The position numbers and the translations under genes were made by a program. A stretch of DNA of 64,000 bases from Aspidapion aeneum (taxonomy: Eukaryota; Arthropoda; Insecta; Coleoptera; Brentidae): contig OY755044.1 in the NCBI GenBank assembly GCA_963576565.1, positions 50,673,134-50,737,133 of the forward strand, written 5' to 3'. Below, piece by piece: positions 1-11,133 of this stretch. Numbering within the stretch: the first letter of the stretch is position 1; each line of letters begins with the position of its first letter. A model generated the notes under the pieces. That model was not told the origin of the DNA, ran no database searches, and worked only from the letters and a program-made list of their open reading frames with translations.

Positions 1-183
1 CGACAGGCTTTAATTTTCGTTTAGCCGTAAACTCACCTTTCTCTCCTTTGCAGTTGATAGCAAAGTTTGTATTGCAATAAAAAATACACGAATAAATATT
101 CGTGTGATAAAAAATAATAACATTTAAAACATAATTAGCAATTTTATCGATGTATATTGCAATTAGTTATTATAGGAACATTC

Positions 184-533
184 TTATAAAGGATCCGTAA
201 AATTAAATTTTTCAGTTAGGGATGTGTAAAACTGCTGGATAAACTTTAAACAAACTCCGTTTGTCCAACCAAAACCAGTTTGTACGCTGTACTCCCCGCC
301 TCCGCCTACCTGGCCCACTTCTACGGCATTGTACTTTTCGTACATAGCGTGAGTGTCTTCAAACGTTTTCATATTGGATTCAACCCATCTTAGGGCAAAA
401 TCTTTGGCGATCCTTTGAGCCTTTTGGTCGCCCGTGTACCACAGGCCCAGAACTACGAACTCCTGAAGGGGTGCCCAAGCGTTGGGGAAATCCCATTGCT
501 CCACATTGTTTATAAGGGATGTTGGGATACCAC
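184..533 (-). CDS. Trehalase, last coding exon
   Basis: Trehalase (glycoside hydrolase family 37) splits trehalose, the main insect blood sugar, into two glucoses. This exon encodes the C-terminal part. It shows the family's second signature around QWDFPNAWAPLQ and the glycine-rich GGGGEY followed by QTGFGWTNGV. The exon opens after an acceptor AG at 534-535. Its first two bases (533-532) complete a codon split by the intron, and the reading then continues GIPTSL, which fits the usual GGIPTSL of trehalases. The stop is at 184-186, after FTDPL. No hydrophobic tail follows, so this looks like the soluble form, although an alternative last exon for a membrane form could lie outside the window. 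Upstream exons are not in the next 60 kb in recognisable form; the intron may be very large and filled with transposons, or the locus is broken. Confidence 0.9.
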
Positions 534-720
534 CTGAAATGGAAACAATGTTAAATTATTAATTGTATATTTTTTGAAAGTTTTTTTTAGGCAACGTTTT
601 ATCCAGGTCCTGATCACATGCTTGATAAATAAGAGCACATGTTAAGGCCCCACAATATTTTTTTTAATTTAAAATAACTAGTTACCTAATTTTAAACCAA
701 TATCACTAATAAAAAGAAAA
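534..720. other. Intron or flank, no gene seen
   Basis: AT-rich sequence directly upstream of the trehalase acceptor. It holds the 3' part of an intron on the minus strand. No coding signal is seen. Confidence 0.5.
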
Positions 721-960
721 TTAATAAAAAAACACCCAACTGCTAAGTTTACTTGTAACTACTAGTCGCAGTACGGTACAAAATTGATAGGTATACCCTT
801 AATGTACGACATGCTTCAACTTCTAGTTTTGATGCCCAAAACGCAGTTACGAAATTATACAGTTTTGTATTTTCATGAATCAGGTTATTGGGTAATTTTG
901 TACCCAACTGCGACTAGTAGTTACAAGTAAATTTAGCAGTTGGGTGTTTTTTTTATTAAA
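721..960. mobile_element. Short MITE with ~52-bp terminal inverted repeats
   Basis: The left arm (721-772) and right arm (907-960) are inverted copies of each other with about one substitution and one extra A. The arms share the core ACCCAACTGCTAA and ACTACTAGTCGCAGT. The spacer is 134 bp with no ORF. TTAA lies at both outer ends and could be a target duplication. It sits in the likely trehalase intron. Superfamily is not clear. Confidence 0.75.
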
Positions 961-1039
961 ATTTTTTATATTTCCAACTTTTACATTCATTTAGCTTTAC
1001 CCAAAAAGTACGTCTAGATTTTCTTTGGTCGCGAACAGT

Positions 1040-1430
1040 GTTATCTTCCATTGAGTGAAGGTGGGGGAGGAGGGAACTAATAAAATGGTGTCGAAAAAAA
1101 CCTTAAAGCGCGTGAAAAAATAATTTTTGAAATCGCTCTATATTTATGAAAGGTATTGCTACAACTATTACTAATAAGGAGGGTGGGGAGAAGAGAGGGA
1201 GAGGTAGGGGGAAACTAGTAAAATGATGTTGGAAAAAAAGTCTTAAAGCGTGTGCAGAAAGAATTTTTGAAATCGCTCTATATTTGTAAAAAGTATAGCT
1301 TCAACTATAACTAATAAGGAGGGTGGGGAGAAGAGAGGGAGAGGGAGGGGGAAACTAGTAAAATGATGTTGGAAAAAAAGTCTTAAAGCGTGTGCAGAAA
1401 GAACTTTTGAAATGGCTCTTGTCTGATTTG
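1040..1430. repeat. Three-copy tandem repeat, ~140-bp unit
   Basis: The motif CCTTAAAGCG or TCTTAAAGCG recurs at 1101, 1241 and 1381, exactly 140 bp apart. Each unit also carries a purine-rich GGGAGG block and an AACTAGTAAAATG-like stretch. The second and third copies are closest to each other. Confidence 0.8.
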
Positions 1431-2412
1431 GTGTCTTTTAGAAATATGAATTTGACCACGCTTTTATAAATTCTAATATTCTCGTCTATAAAAAAATAAC
1501 TGAAACATATTTGTTGTTCATATAAAAGATTTTTTTAAAACTGTCAATCGTATCTTGTTAGATTTTTGATTTTTTTTGGTGCATTTCCAAAAAATACAAA
1601 AAACAAAAAAAACAATTTTGCTACAGTTTTCTATAAGACAACTAGACTACTGAAATGCCAAACATTGTTTTGAAATATTTGTTGTGTTTTGTTAATTAAA
1701 TAAAAATATTTTTCTAAATATATTTTTTAAAATATTAGGTTAGGTTTTATCTTAGCTTTATAATATAGACCGAATGATTTTGCGTATTTTTTCACTCTTG
1801 AATTTTTTGAAAAAGTTAGTTTTAGACAAAATAAAAAACTGATTTTGGGGCCTTATATCTAGCGAAGCTCAAGGATTTTGGCGGAAAATATGTTGGGATG
1901 TGTCCCAGACGCTAAGGAGTAATTATACAAAAATCCACCCACATAGCACAATCACGTGTTTAACCCGTAAAAAAGGCGTGAGAAAAAAAACGTTGTTTTT
2001 AAAAGCTGCTAGAAAAAAACGTTTATTTCATATATGAAAGCAAGCTTAATAGGTCATTCATTAACGTTATAAAAAATAACGTTGCTAAAAACTGCGTTGT
2101 AATAACGCCATTATAAAATTAGAACAGCAATGTTTTTACGTTAGTTTTAAGTGATTTTTACAATAAAATCACATTAGATTAAAACGCGACTTGCATGGCT
2201 ATTGTCGGGATTTTTCACTTTGACGAAATCTATCAGGCAGTGCTTTGGCCTCTAAACTCCAAAAACCTTTTAAGGAACTGATCCCTGATTCTTCACGATC
2301 ACGACGCATCTGTTATTAACCTGATAAAGACACATTAATATTCTGTGAAAGTTTTTACTATTAAAAAATCTTGTTTAGCTTTTAAAATACTCTGCCAATT
2401 TATGGGCACTTA
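1431..2412. other. AT-rich, no gene seen
   Basis: Long A/T runs and short homopolymers. I see no ORF, RNA gene or clear repeat structure here. Confidence 0.4.
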
Positions 2413-2942
2413 AGCTCACACTAGGTACTATAGTTATAGTGTATGTGTGAGCTAATATTACTAAAAACTGAAATATATTTTATTCAATTTCAGACTTAAT
2501 TACCTTTCGTTTGATACCATACAAGCTATGTTTTGACTTAAACTCTAATTTTTGAAATTTACCCCACCCGTTTTTTTAAACTAAAATGTATTTTGTTTAA
2601 CTCCAGACTCAATTACCTTTCGTTAGATATCATACACGCCATATTTCCACTTAAACTCTAATTTTTGAAATTTACCCCCACCCTTTTTTTTAAATAAACA
2701 AAATGTATTTTTTTTAACTCAAGACTCAATTACCTTTCGTTTGATATCACACACGCCATATTTTTACATAAACTCTAATTTTTGAAATCTTCCCCCACCC
2801 TTTTATTTGGCTTGTGTTCGCTAGATTTTGTTCATTTTGAAATGAGACCATCTCGACCCAAAACCCAGCCTAGTTACCAAATTTCATTAAAATCGGGTAA
2901 GCGGTTTTTGAGTTATGCGCGTTGGTCGTTACAGACAGATAT

Positions 2943-2988
<46 letters not shown>

Positions 2989-3126
2989 GGCGCAACAAAA
3001 AAGTTTCAAAATCATCTGAAACGCAAAGATATATAAAATTTTTTTAAATCGGAGCAACTTTTTTTTTCTAGAAAAAATTAGGATCACCATAGGTCACACT
3101 ACTATAGTATAGTAGTATTGTGAGCT
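2413..3126 (+). mobile_element. Hairpin-ended repeat element with (CAGA)n tract
   Basis: Both ends are palindromes: 2413-2453 opens AGCTCACAC and closes GTGTGAGCT, and 3091-3126 opens GGTCACAC and closes TTGTGAGCT. The body has three tandem units (about 2495-2580, 2605-2690, 2725-2810) built around TTACCTTTCG and CTCTAATTTTTGAAAT, then a stretch ending in a (CAGA)n microsatellite at 2944-2989. An inverted, shorter copy is at 48400-48740. Similar AATCGG..GAGTTATGCGCG stretches followed by CAGA arrays are widespread in insect repeats. The short reading frame through it is a repeat artefact. Confidence 0.65.
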
Positions 3127-3762
3127 TAAAAACATAATTTATATAGCTAGATATATAGATATTTTGTCTTGCTTCGTGCGCCATCTTTAAAATTGTCTTG
3201 AAGTGTTGTAGTCTTAAACTAGTGAACTTTTGTAACTTCCTTTCGCGTCTCTTTTAAGTAAAAAAAATGTTATTAAAAAAACGTGACCGAAAAAGACGCA
3301 GAAAGTTAGTAGGTTTGAGAAGTCTTAATCTAGTGGCGTTGCGGAGGACTTTTCAAGTGTGAATTTGGTACATGAAAATAACGAGGGTAAAAAACACGTT
3401 ATATACACAGCACCAGAAACTTCAGCAAAATGTACATTTTTATAGCTTGATTTCTCCTTATTTTTAAGTTATCTTTAAGCATGTAGATTTAACAAAATAA
3501 ATATTACATGATATGAGGTTGTTTTCAAGTAAAAAAACTTAGTTATTTTTGTTCAAGTTAATTTAACGTTGATGTGCTGTGTGGGCAGCTTGCACCCCAT
3601 GTAGCAAGCCGGGTATATTCATATATCCCGTATATACTCCCGATAGTCAGAAAAAATATTTTCTTTGCATATTCTATGCACATACATGGAATATACGAAA
3701 ATATTATTAATATGTGAAGTTTTTTCTAAATATAGCATATATGTACCAGGTATATCCTTTTG
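3127..3762. other. Intergenic, no gene seen
   Basis: AT-rich. From about 3600 it takes on the TATATTC-rich look of the satellite that resumes at 10124 on the other side of Gypsy copy A. Confidence 0.4.
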
Positions 3763-3766
3763 CTAT

Positions 3767-4181
3767 TGTTACGGGTTCACAACGACAAATTAAAACTCGC
3801 AATTGTTGAAAACGATACGCCAATTTATTTCGACAAATTATATACAAAAACACGCACTTAAACTTAGTAATAACTTGCTAATAATTCACTACTATAATCG
3901 GTCTATTAACTTCGTGTTAATCTCACGACCACTACAGTACGGTATCTGTGACTGACTGACTGGTGCACGACCCCGGCCCTATATATAGGATCGTCCATCT
4001 CTCTCGAACTTTCCGGCAGCCTTCGACGTCCGGAAAGTTCCCGCACTACCGCGACCGCAAGCCACAGACAACGCAACTAAAACCTAGACTAAGAATACAA
4101 CCTTAAGATAAATCAACCTAATACTACACTAAACCTAAATAAATTCCAATTATAAAATTTAAATAACTTGAATTTGTAACA
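3767..4181 (-). repeat. 3' LTR of Gypsy copy A
   Basis: 415 bp, ends TG..CA. TATATATA lies at 3980-3987 (minus-strand promoter), with the GC-rich inverted repeat and heat-shock-like triplets at about 4001-4044. Confidence 0.95.
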
Positions 4182-4197
4182 CTATCCTCCTCTTCAG
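4182..4197 (-). promoter_or_regulatory. Polypurine tract of copy A
   Basis: On the minus strand AAGAGGAGGATAG abuts the 3' LTR. This is the expected plus-strand DNA primer site for Ty3/Gypsy elements. Confidence 0.85.
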
Positions 4198-5303
4198 GTT
4201 TGATCGTCTCGATCAACATTTCCCAGGTAAGGTTTTAGTCTGTCTAGATGAACAACTTTCATCTTGGACTTCGGGCTTCTCTGGATTCGGTAGACTACAT
4301 CATTAATTCTCTTAACAACTTTATAAGGCCCTTCCCATGGTGGTGTCAACTTAGGTGATCTTCCTTTCTTGCGTTGAGGATTGTATAGCCAGACTTGATC
4401 ATTCTCTTTGAACCCTGAAGAGTTTGCTTTCAGGTCATATCTCGCTTTCATGCGGTCACTGGCTATTTCTATTCGCTCTCTAACCACTTCATGGATATCG
4501 TGCAGCTTTTGCCTTAAACGTTCGACATAGTCATTAACCTCTAAGTGTGCTTCTGCAGGTGAACCAAACATGATATCACATGGTAAACGCAGTTCTCTAC
4601 CAAACAGGATACTAGATGGAGTAGCTCCTGTCGTATTGTGAATGGCAGTTCTATAGGCCATCAAAAACAATGGAATATATTGGTCCCAATCTGTTTGGTG
4701 CTTATCAACAACTTTGCAAAGATGTTCCTCTATTGTTTTATTAAATCTTTCAACCATGCCATCTGACTGCGGATGCAAAGCAGTAGTCCGTGTTTTATAT
4801 ATTCCTAAAAGGTCACAGAGATTCTGGAAGAGCTTTGATTCAAAGTTTCTTCCTTGATCTGAATGTAGTTCCAAAGGAATGCCAAATCGGCTGAAAACAT
4901 CATTTACCAGAACTTCTGCAACTGTAGCGGCCTCTTGGTTAGGCAAAGCAAAAACTTCTGGCCATTTGCTAAAATAATCCAAGACAACAAGGATGTATTT
5001 GTTGCCCTTTTTAGTTTCTGGAAATGGTCCGGCCACATCAATAGCAATGCGTTCGAATGGCAGACCTACGTTATATTGTTTCATTTGACCTCTGGACCTT
5101 GTTTTGGGACCTTGGCTGGCTGCACAAGTCGAACATCGGCGGCACCAGTTTTTCACATCTTGAAAGTAATTGACCCAATAAAATCGGTTTCGAATTTTGT
5201 CCATGGTTTTATTTATGCCTAGGTGCGCGCCTGATTTTCCACCATGGCATTCGGCCATTATATTGTCTACCATGCTCCTAGGAACCACTACTTGATTAAT
5301 CAC
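4194..5303 (-). pseudogene. Integrase region of copy A pol
   Basis: Integrase joins retroelement DNA to the host genome. The open stretch of 369 codons carries an HHCC zinc-binding head (ECHGGKSGAHLG, then CRRC and STC), and the catalytic core with IAIDVAGPF (first Asp), LHSDQGRNF (second Asp) and VERFNKT (Glu). The GPY/F-type C-terminal module reads WEGPYKVV. It is in the same frame as the RT part but cut off from it by the stop at 5346-5348. The catalytic residues are intact, so the damage is at the upstream stop. The stop codon at 4194 overlaps the polypurine tract region. Confidence 0.93.
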
Positions 5304-5345
5304 AGTAAGGCCATCGGCACTTTCCCAGGCACGTTTAAGGATGTT

Positions 5346-6824
5346 TTATTCTACTATCAGTGAATCCCATTGTGCCCACAGTGATTTGAATATCACCCCT
5401 TGGTTTGCGATATCTTGCCATGATGGTCGTGGCTTGTTCTCTTCTTTCAATCGCAAGATAGGTCCTACATCTTTGTCGTTAAGTTGTGTGGTTCTAATCG
5501 AAGCCGACATCCATTCTTCATCTGGTTCTAACTTTATCTGGCGCACGTAGGTAATTCCTTCTTTCTGGTCAATTTTCCTGCAATGTTTACAATCCTCGGG
5601 GCAAGGTCTTCTGGACAATGCATCTGCATTATTATGCACCCTTCCTGCTCGGTGCTTAATTTGATAATGGTATTGTTGTAGCTTTTCTATCCATCTCGCG
5701 ACTTGCCCCTCAGGTTGTTTCATTTTCATGAGCCACTGTAACGCAGCATGATCCGTTCTAATCAGAAACTCTTGTCCGTAGAGATATTTGTGAAAGTGAT
5801 CTACGGATTTAACTATGGCTAGGAGTTCCTTTCTAGTAACACAATAATTTCTCTCTGGTTTGGATAGCTTCTTGCTGAAAAATTCGATGACCCGTTCTTC
5901 TCCATCTTGTACTTGGGAGAGTACTGCTCCTATGCCATCGTTGCTCGCATCAGTATCTAATATGAATTTTCCTTTTGGAATGGGATATGCAAGAATCGGA
6001 CTAGAACATAATGCTGCTTTTAGTCTTCTAAGTGCTTGGTCACATTCGGTATTCCATTTGTAAGAAGCATTATCTTCTGTAAGTCTATGTAACGGAGACG
6101 CTATTTTGTCGAATCCTTCTACAAATCGTCTGTAGTATGTACACAGACCCAAAAAGCTTCTCAATTCATGTTTGTCACGAGGATGAGGCCATTCTTTTAT
6201 TGCTTGTAGCTTCTTTTCGTCGGTATGGATGCCTTCTCGGGAAACGACGTGACCCAGGAACTCAACTTTTTCTTGGAACAGAAAACATTTCTTTGAGTTT
6301 AATTTAAGATTTGCGTTCCTGATTCTTGAGAATACTTCTCGTAAATTATCTAGATGTTCTTGAAAGGATTTCCCCATTACTATGACATCATCCAAATAGA
6401 CTAGGCAGGTTTTCCAAGTAAGGCCTCGTAGAACGACTTCCATTAGTCTTTCAAATGTAGCTGGGGCATTGCACAGGCCAAATGGCATCACATTAAACTG
6501 ATAAAGTCCACTTCCAGCAGAGAATGCAGTCTTCTCTTTATCTCTTTCAAAGATTCCTACTTGCCAATACCCACTTTTCAGGTCAAGAGTGGAAAACCAA
6601 TATGATCCTGCCAACGTTGTTAATGTGTCGTCTATTCTTGGCAGTGGGTAACTATCTTTCTTGGTCACATCGTTAAGTTTCCTGTAGTCGACACAAAACC
6701 TAGTACTTCCATCCTTTTTAGTGACCAACACCACAGGAGATGACCAAGGACTTGATGACTCTTCAATAACACCGTCGCTGAGCACTTTATTAATGAGATT
6801 GTGAACTTCTTCTTGCTTGGCCAT
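5346..6824 (-). pseudogene. Reverse transcriptase and RNase H of copy A pol
   Basis: The 492-codon stretch holds the RT: FCVDYRKLN, then STLDLKSGYWQ (first catalytic Asp), MPFGLCNAPATF and YLDDVIV (catalytic YLDD). RNase H follows with ILDTDASNDGIGAVLSQ (Asp), RKELLAIV (Glu) and RTDHAALQWL (Asp). All catalytic residues are visible. It is bounded by in-frame stops at 6855-6857 (upstream; copy B has a Gln codon there) and 5346-5348 (downstream; copy B has Glu). Ty3/Gypsy order RT-RNaseH-integrase is kept. Confidence 0.94.
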
Positions 6825-6854
6825 TGGTAGTCTTCTTGGGGGTTGTCTTATCGG

Positions 6855-7751
6855 TTAGGCATCGCCAGTGTTGATAGCATGTTGAATAAAGTTTGTGCGT
6901 CCCGAACTACTCCTAGTTTCGAAGATATTACTTTGTTCTTCTATAAACTCTCTCGCTTTACTATATTCTTCTGGAGTGAGATGTTGCCAAGTTGACTCAA
7001 ATTGCTGAAGTACCTCCATTGGTAACTTGCTTGTATCCTCGGAAGTTGGCTCTTCACATCTTGTTACTTTCAGTACTGGTTCAAATAATGCTACCACCTC
7101 CCCCTTATTAATTTTGACACTATTTGGGAAAATATTGGCGACTCTAATCGGGATGTCTTTATCGGTTTTAAGTAGTGATTTTGCAACGAGGTAGGTGTTG
7201 GGTGTGTTTTGTTGGCTTATGAGTCCGACGCAGCTTGATGTTTTACTATCCAGCCTCCCAAAAATTATGGTCTCACTGTTACCGACTAGTCTTGTTGTGC
7301 ATACTGCCATGACCTTTATTGGTTCTTTATTGAAGTGACTATTTGACAAAATGAACTCTTCATTCCCAAATCTTAGGGTATTAAGTTTATTATCAAACGC
7401 AAATCCATGTTTACTTATCAAGTCCATTCCCAAAATAAATTCGTCTTCTATTTCGGCAACCAATACAGTGTGGCGAATCTTCAATCTTCCCAGCTGTAGG
7501 TCTATATCTGTCTGCCCCAACACGTCGGCGGATTCTCCAGTCACAGTCTTAAGTGTTATTTTCTTTTCTATTGGTCGAATTTTATATCTCGTTGCAATTT
7601 TGAACTTAAGCAATGATATGGCAGCACCAGTGTCTACTGTTATATTAACTTTTCTCCCATTAATGAGTCCGTCGATGTTAAGACTGTCAGCAGTATGTTT
7701 TAGGCTCTTAATAGAGTAAATTTTGGGGGCTCTATTCCCATTAGCCAACAC
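6855..7751 (-). pseudogene. Aspartic protease and linker of copy A pol
   Basis: A retropepsin-type protease with active site ITVDTGAAISLL about 40 residues into this stretch and ILGMDLISKHG as the flap and C-terminal hallmark. It processes the Gag-Pol polyprotein. About 150 residues of linker follow, leading into the RT. The stop at 6855-6857 ends it. It lies one frame away from the upstream gag zinc-knuckle stretch because of a single missing base near 7780; in copy B the two are fused. Confidence 0.92.
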
Positions 7752-7774
7752 CCGCCCCTCTGCGTTGACTAGTT

Positions 7775-9040
7775 TTAGTTTTCCTGATCTCTTCTTCGGT
7801 ACTCTGTCCCGCTAGATGGCGAGCGAGACCTTATTTGAACGCGACAATCGCGTTGAATATGCCCTGTACGTCCGCATCTGAAACACTTTACATTTGGAGG
7901 GGATCGTCTGCTTTCTTTCAAAGAGTCAATCTTCTCTATCAGTGATTGAAACATTTGGTTTAGCGTTTTTGAGTTGACCTCATGTCCATTGCTCATTTCT
8001 TCTCCCTCCTGAATTGAAACAGCTCTTACTTTTGGCCTGAACATATTATTTGATGATTCAATTTCAAGGGCTCGAATCAACACTTCACTGCTGTTATGGA
8101 AGCGTTCTCGACGAAGTAACTTTGCTAAGTCCGTGTCTCGTAATCCGTTAATAAAGCGATCTACCGTGAAGGGATCTCTGTAATTTTCTGGCATTTCTGG
8201 GTAACCTAAATACATCAGCCTCCTGATATCTGCTTCATACTCTTGCAATGGTTCTCATGGTCTTTGTTGACGAATATTTAATTCTGACCAATGTAAATTT
8301 CGCAAGTGTTCGTCTCCATACCTTCTTTCTAACGCTGCTACTAAAGCATTATAATTCTGTTTTTGTTCGACTGGAATGGACCGTAAAAGTCCCAGAGCAG
8401 GTTCTCGTAGAGCTACTAACAAAGCTCTAGCTTTTTCTTCATCATCCCAACCATTTGCAGCAGCGGCAGCTTCAAACTGTTGTTTGTAAGTAGACCAGGA
8501 AGACGTACCATCAAAATTTGGAGGCTTAATGTTTTGGTTGGAATTTACAACACATCCTTGAGCTTTTATTTTGTTGTGTTCTTTCTGAAGCTGTATAAAC
8601 TGTTTTGACATGTCCTGGAATTTTTCTTCTATGGTTTGAAAAACTTCTTCCCTAATATTCTGTAGTTTGGTCTCCACTTTTTCTTCAACATTTTGTACCT
8701 TTTCTTCTACATTCTGCAATTTATTTTGTACCTTTTGTTCCACACTATGCATTCTTTGAGTTATTTCTTCCTTAAGATCTTCGGTTGCACTCTTGAACTC
8801 TTCTCTCAGCTGTTCGGAGTTGCTCTTTATTTGATCGAAGTTTTCTTGAATGCCATCTAATCTTTGCTCAAATGTCTGTTTCATATCGTTCTGGTTTTGT
8901 TCGATGGTCTGTCTCATTTCATTCTGATTTTGTTCAATAGTGTGTTTCATGTCGTCCTGGTTTTGAGCCATTTGAGCTGCTAGAGCCTGCATCATTTTAG
9001 TTAGATCTTCCATCTTTGCCGATCCTTGTCTAGTAAGCAT
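7775..9040 (-). pseudogene. gag of copy A
   Basis: Capsid/nucleocapsid precursor. The ATG at 9038-9040 starts MLTRQGSAKMEDLTKMM, matching the start seen in copy C. The first ~140 residues are a long coiled coil with 11-residue repeats of the QNQNDMKQTIE type and KVQNKLQNVEE repeats. The capsid-like part follows (FDGTSSWSTYKQQFE, and ALLVALREPALGLL). A zinc knuckle CFRCGRTGHIQRDC sits near the end. An in-frame TGA at 8255-8257 splits it; copy B has Gly there. A 1-bp loss near 7780 ends it with a false stop at 7775. Confidence 0.92.
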
Positions 9041-9059
9041 CAACTTCCTGATAAATCAC

Positions 9060-9697
9060 TTAAAACGTCTATTTTAGGGCTATAAAGCGAATGTCGAAGT
9101 CGGTTTTTCAATCTCTCTTCCAATTCTTAAATAGAACCTAATGGAATGTTCTGGAATATACTGGTAAATGCTACTCTTTCTGCTACTAGGCAAATGTAGA
9201 AGTCACTTTTTGATTATCTCTTTTGGTTCTCGAATAGACCGTCGTAGAATGTTATGGAATATTCTAGAAATAATTTCTAATTCTTACTTTTAAAATAACT
9301 AAGCTACTGTCGAAGTCGGTATTTGTGTATCTCTTCTAGTTTTTGAATAGAACGTCGTAGAATGTTATGGAATGTTCTAGAAATTCTTTCTAATTCTTAC
9401 TTTTGAAATAACTAAACTAATGTCGAAATCGGTATTTGTATATCTCTTCTAGTTTTTGAATAGAACGTCGTAGAATGTTATGGAATCTTCTAGAAATTCT
9501 TTTTAGTTCTTACTTTTGAAATTACTAAGCTAATGTCGAAGTCGGTTCTTAAATATCTCTTTTAGTTTTTGAATAAAACAATATCGAACTTCTTCGAATA
9601 TTCTGAAAATCACTTACTGTTTTTCTGTCCAATTGTCCTATCCGGTGGTAATATGTAAGGACAGTCTTTGCACTATTTATTTCTTTTAATCTCACTT
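9060..9697 (-). repeat. Leader tandem repeats of copy A
   Basis: Between primer site and gag lie about five copies of a ~111-114-bp unit containing CGTCGTAGAATGTTATGGAA and TCTAGAAATTCTTTCTAATT. Anchor motifs recur near 9241, 9354 and 9465. The same unit is found in copies B and C with different copy number. Confidence 0.85.
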
Positions 9698-9706
9698 CTG
9701 ACACCA
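9698..9706 (-). promoter_or_regulatory. Primer binding site of copy A
   Basis: TGGTGTCAG starts two bases inside the 5' LTR. It is complementary to the CTGACACCA end typical of tRNA-Leu. The tRNA assignment is from knowledge of insect tRNA-Leu ends, not from a search. Confidence 0.75.
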
Positions 9707-9708
9707 AT

Positions 9709-10123
9709 TGTTACGGGTTCACAATGACAAATTAAAACTCGCAATTGTTGAAAACGATACGTCAATTTATTTCGACAAATTATGTACAAAAACACGCACT
9801 TAAACTTAGTAATAACTTGCTAATAATTCATTACTATAATCGGTCTATCAACTTCGTGTTAATCTCACGACCACTACAGTACGGTATCTGTGACTGACTG
9901 ACTGGTGCACGACCCCGGCCCTATATATAGGATCGTCCATCTCTCTCGAACTTTCCGGCAGCCTTCGACGTCCGGAAAGTTCCTGCACTACCGCGACCGC
10001 AAGCCACAGACAACGCAACTAAAACCTAGACTAAGAATACAACCTTAAGATAAATCGACCTAATACTACACTAAACCTAAATAAATTCCAATTATAAAAT
10101 TTAAATAACTTGAATTTGTAACA
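9709..10123 (-). repeat. 5' LTR of Gypsy copy A
   Basis: 415 bp, about 98% identical to the 3' LTR. CTAT follows at 10124-10127 as target duplication. Confidence 0.95.
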
Positions 10124-10490
10124 CTATATTCTAAAATGAATATCATAGAATATTCTTTTAGTTTATTTTTGGTATATTCTTTTGGTATACTATAAAAAGA
10201 ATATTCCAGAATATAGTTTTAGTTTATACATGTAATATTATTTTGGTATATTCTAAAAACAACATTCTACAATATGATTTTAGTTTGTTGCCGATACGTT
10301 CTTTTGGCATATTCTAAAACGAATATAAGACTATATACTTGTAGATTAAGTCTGATATATTCTTTTAGTATATTCTAGAAATAATATTTAGAATATGATT
10401 TTAGTTTATACTTAATATATTCTTTTGGTATATTCTAAAAAGAACTTTTCAGAATATAGTTTTAGTTTAAACCTCAAATAATCTTATTTG
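10124..10490. repeat. ~60-bp AT-rich satellite-like array
   Basis: Degenerate tandem units with TTTTAGTTTATAC and ATATTCTTTTGGTATATTCTA recur about every 60 bp. The same sequence resumes at 10791-10880 and again just right of element D (59054-59100). It was therefore the site into which D, copy A and the LINE scrap inserted. Confidence 0.7.
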
Positions 10491-10790
10491 TACCCTTTAT
10501 TGTTGAGACATTGGGCCCGTGGGGAGAGGAAGCTAAGAACTTGATTAATGACATCAGTAAAAAAATTAAACATCAAAAAGTTCGTAGCTTCATCTCCCAA
10601 CGGATAGGCCTCGCAATTCAAAGGGGTAATACCGCGTCAATTTTAGGCACAATTAAGCCTGAGTCTGGTCTGGAAGAAATTTTTTATTTATAGTGTGTTA
10701 TTGTTCTTCTTACTTTTTTTATTATTATTATGATTATTTTACTTTTCTTATGTATTATTTTATTTTTATTAGTTTTTCTGTTTTACTATT
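10491..10790 (+). pseudogene. 5'-truncated LINE-like 3' end
   Basis: A reading frame from about 10499 to 10693 encodes a short C-terminus: LGPWGEEAKNLINDI, then SFISQRIGLAIQRGN, ASILGTIKPES and EEIFYL before the stop. I recall this GPW..AKNL..QRI..AIQRGN..SILGT pattern from the C-termini of mobile-element polyproteins in invertebrates but cannot name the family. A T/A-rich tail with TTA-like runs follows to about 10790, which fits a retrotransposed 3' end within the satellite. Confidence 0.4.
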
Positions 10791-10880
10791 TTGGTATATT
10801 CTAAAAAGAATATTCTAGAATATAATTTTAGTTTGATTCCGATATGTTCTTTTGGCATATTGTAAAATGAATATAAGAGT
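10791..10880. repeat. Satellite remnant left of element D
   Basis: Continuation of the 60-bp array. It ends GAGT at 10877-10880, a possible target duplication matching GAAT at 59054-59057 with one difference. Confidence 0.6.
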
Positions 10881-11133
10881 TGTGACAACACATAAAAGGG
10901 TTGCTCGGCTAGCTCAGTTTTATATTGCTCTAAGATAAATCAAAAGACAAAAAAAAATTAAATCTTTGTATTTATCTAAATTCCTAAATACAATAATGTA
11001 TTCAAGTAAGGTTCCAGCTTACTGAAAGCAAAATAAAAAAAATAATTAGTATTCCACAGAATAAAAAAATCATCCTAAATGTTTTAAAATTAAATAAGTT
11101 CATAAGTTAATCACCCTATGTTAAGTTTGGGTT

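Larger units (their letters stand above)
3767..10123 (-). mobile_element. Ty3/Gypsy LTR retrotransposon, copy A
   Basis: A complete but inactive element on the minus strand. LTRs are 3767-4181 (3') and 9709-10123 (5'), each 415 bp with TG..CA ends and about 7 differences (~98% identity). A 4-bp target duplication CTAT lies at 3763-3766 and 10124-10127. The primer site and polypurine tract are in place. The internal region reads gag, protease, reverse transcriptase, RNase H, integrase. Copy B shows gag and pol continuous in one frame across the gag/protease junction. In copy A that frame is broken by in-frame stops at 8255-8257, 6855-6857 and 5346-5348 and by a 1-bp loss near 7780. No env-like ORF is present. 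Confidence 0.97.

Noticed and set aside
2782..3036. 84-codon frame with DRQTDRQTDRQ tail
   Set aside because: Produced by the CAGA microsatellite of a dispersed repeat.
10903..10918. A tRNA-Lys gene or pseudogene
   Set aside because: Only the first 16 bases match; the rest of the tRNA is absent. Treated as a U5 segment instead.
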